Shown here: positions 6,101 through 6,921 of the stretch, in pieces
How positions within the stretch are numbered: position 1 is the stretch's first letter
Layout: every line of letters starts with the position of its first letter
Assembly: GCA_017448375.1 (NCBI GenBank)
Contig: JAFSLR010000095.1
Coordinates: forward strand, 1-6,921
Source: Synergistaceae bacterium
Lineage (GTDB): Bacteria; Synergistota; Synergistia; Synergistales; Aminobacteriaceae
DNA length: 6,921 nt
Reading direction: 5' to 3'
The notes under the pieces: model-generated
The model's database searches: none
Seen by the model: only the letters and a program-made list of their open reading frames with translations
What the model was told of the DNA's origin: nothing
Program-made: the position numbers and the translations under genes

Positions 6101-6382
6101 GTGCGTAAATATGAAATGCTTGCCATTCTTGACGCAGCGACAGAGAACCAGAGCGAAGAGATTACGAAAATTGAGGAAGTCATAAAGAATCTCGGCGGAA
6201 CTGTGTCAAAGTCAGATGCTTGGGGAAAACGTACCCTCGCTTATCCCATCAGGAAGAAAACTGAAGGATTTTATGTGCTGTTCAGCTTTGAGCTTGAGCC
6301 TGCGCAGACGTTTGAGCTTAGGCGTATACTTGGACTCCGTGCCAATGTTTACCGCCAGCTTATGACAGTTGTTGATGAGTAA
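6101..6382 (+). CDS. rpsF: 30S ribosomal protein S6
   Basis: This is a 93-residue protein of normal length for S6, which binds 16S rRNA in the platform of the small subunit together with S18. The sequence follows the S6 order beta-alpha-beta-beta-alpha-beta: RKYEMLAIL (2-10), a helix at about 15-32 (QSEEITKIEEVIKNLGG), GKRTLAYPI with the conserved WGKR-L-YPI pattern (about 41-51), GFYVLFSFELE (56-66), a helix with RRILGL (about 74-79), and VYRQLMTVV (83-91). The start is GTG 6101-6103. AGGAGGT (6085-6091) lies 9 nt upstream and is a very strong site. ssb follows after 15 nt. It is transcribed from the extended -10 promoter and probably autoregulated through the leader. Confidence 0.97.
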   Translation: MRKYEMLAILDAATENQSEEITKIEEVIKNLGGTVSKSDAWGKRTLAYPIRKKTEGFYVLFSFELEPAQTFELRRILGLRANVYRQLMTVVDE

Positions 6383-6397
6383 GGGAGGCTTTGAGCT

Positions 6398-6921
6398 ATG
6401 AGAGGGTTGAACAAGGTCATTATTGCCGGAAATTTAGCCAGAGATCCTGATACAAGATATACTGTCAACAAAAGAGCTTATTCAAGATTTTCTGTAGCTG
6501 TGAATTACCGTTACAAAGACCAGAACGGAGAATACAAAGATGGCGTTGATTATGTGCCCATTGTAGTATGGGGAAATCAGGCTGAATCATGCGGAAAATA
6601 TCTCAGGAAAGGAAGTCCTGTACTTATTGAAGGCCGTATACAGACTACGAGTTACGAAGCTAAAGACGGTTCAGGCAAGAGATATTCTACAGAAGTAAAT
6701 GCAGACAACGTATTCTTTATCGGTTCACGTGAACAGGGCGGATCAGGTTCGGGCTATCAGTCATCATCACCCGTCGGAACAGATTACGGCTCACAGGGCG
6801 GATATGTTCCCGGCGATGACGATTTCGGCAAGAGCATAGGTGAAAGCGGATTCAGCGGCGGAGGATTCACGCAGGGATTCGCGGACGGCGATAACGGAAT
6901 GCAGGACGGAAATTCAGACAG
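6398..6921 (+). CDS. ssb: Single-stranded DNA-binding protein, first 174 residues (3' end beyond window)
   Basis: SSB coats single-stranded DNA in replication, repair and recombination, usually as a homotetramer. My translation from ATG 6398-6400 gives 174 codons with no stop. The OB fold covers residues 1-109: LNKVIIAGNLARDPDTRYT (4-22), FSVAVN (31-36), DYVPIVVWGNQAE (51-63) with a Trp at the conserved aromatic place, YLRKGSPVLIEGRIQT (68-83), and the closing strand VNADNVFFIG (100-109). Residues 110-174 are a Gly/Ser/Asp/Gln-rich linker with GGF/QGF repeats. The acidic C-terminal tip (usually DDIPF-like) should lie beyond the right edge. GGGAGG (6383-6388) lies 9 nt before the ATG. It is cotranscribed with rpsF; rpsR is expected downstream in this common gene order. 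Confidence 0.96.
   Translation, partial: MRGLNKVIIAGNLARDPDTRYTVNKRAYSRFSVAVNYRYKDQNGEYKDGVDYVPIVVWGNQAESCGKYLRKGSPVLIEGRIQTTSYEAKDGSGKRYSTEVNADNVFFIGSREQGGSGSGYQSSSPVGTDYGSQGGYVPGDDDFGKSIGESGFSGGGFTQGFADGDNGMQDGNSD

Noticed and set aside
1..6921. CRISPR arrays, insertion sequences, long repeats, attachment sites
   Set aside because: No regularly spaced repeats, transposase-like frames or terminal inverted repeats were seen. The tRNA 3' end is not repeated elsewhere in the window.

Overview
This looks like chromosomal DNA from a diderm (two-membrane) bacterium of moderate GC content, containing housekeeping genes and one small envelope-export operon. The adenylosuccinate lyase is of the Bacillus subtilis type and rpsF is followed directly by ssb, as in Firmicutes and Synergistota. 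The central genes encode outer-membrane polysaccharide-export proteins, which only make sense in a diderm. A gut or oral Synergistota member fits best. A diderm firmicute (Negativicutes) or another uncultivated diderm lineage cannot be excluded from sequence alone.

Layout. Positions 1-859 (minus strand) hold the first two thirds of purB, cut by the window edge, with a strong sigma70-type promoter at 901-929. The intergenic stretch 860-994 separates purB from a divergent plus-strand operon and contains a perfect 8-bp palindrome. The operon has three genes: a YjbH/GfcD-family outer-membrane protein (995-3145, TTG start), a Wza-like polysaccharide export protein with about five SLBB domains (3178-5490), and a small exported DUF4177-like protein (5503-5772). 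No terminator is visible at the end of this operon.

A promoter starting 4 bp after the last stop codon drives tRNA-Pro(GGG) at 5818-5896. A rho-independent terminator at 5913-5951 probably ends both the tRNA transcript and readthrough from the operon. An extended -10 promoter (about 5995-6024) then starts the rpsF-ssb operon. Its leader contains a hairpin followed by CCG that resembles the S6:S18 autoregulatory element. rpsF is complete. ssb runs off the right edge before its acidic tip, and rpsR would be expected next.

How the genes work together. The YjbH-like and SLBB proteins match the outer-membrane/periplasmic half of a capsule or exopolysaccharide exit system (compare E. coli yjbEFGH and gfcABCDE). 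No glycosyltransferase, flippase, polymerase, Wzc-type kinase or phosphatase is present, so the rest of the pathway must lie elsewhere or this is an export-only module. That stand-alone operon, with its five-SLBB exporter and its DUF4177-like third gene, is the most interesting part of the window. The rest is ordinary housekeeping content.
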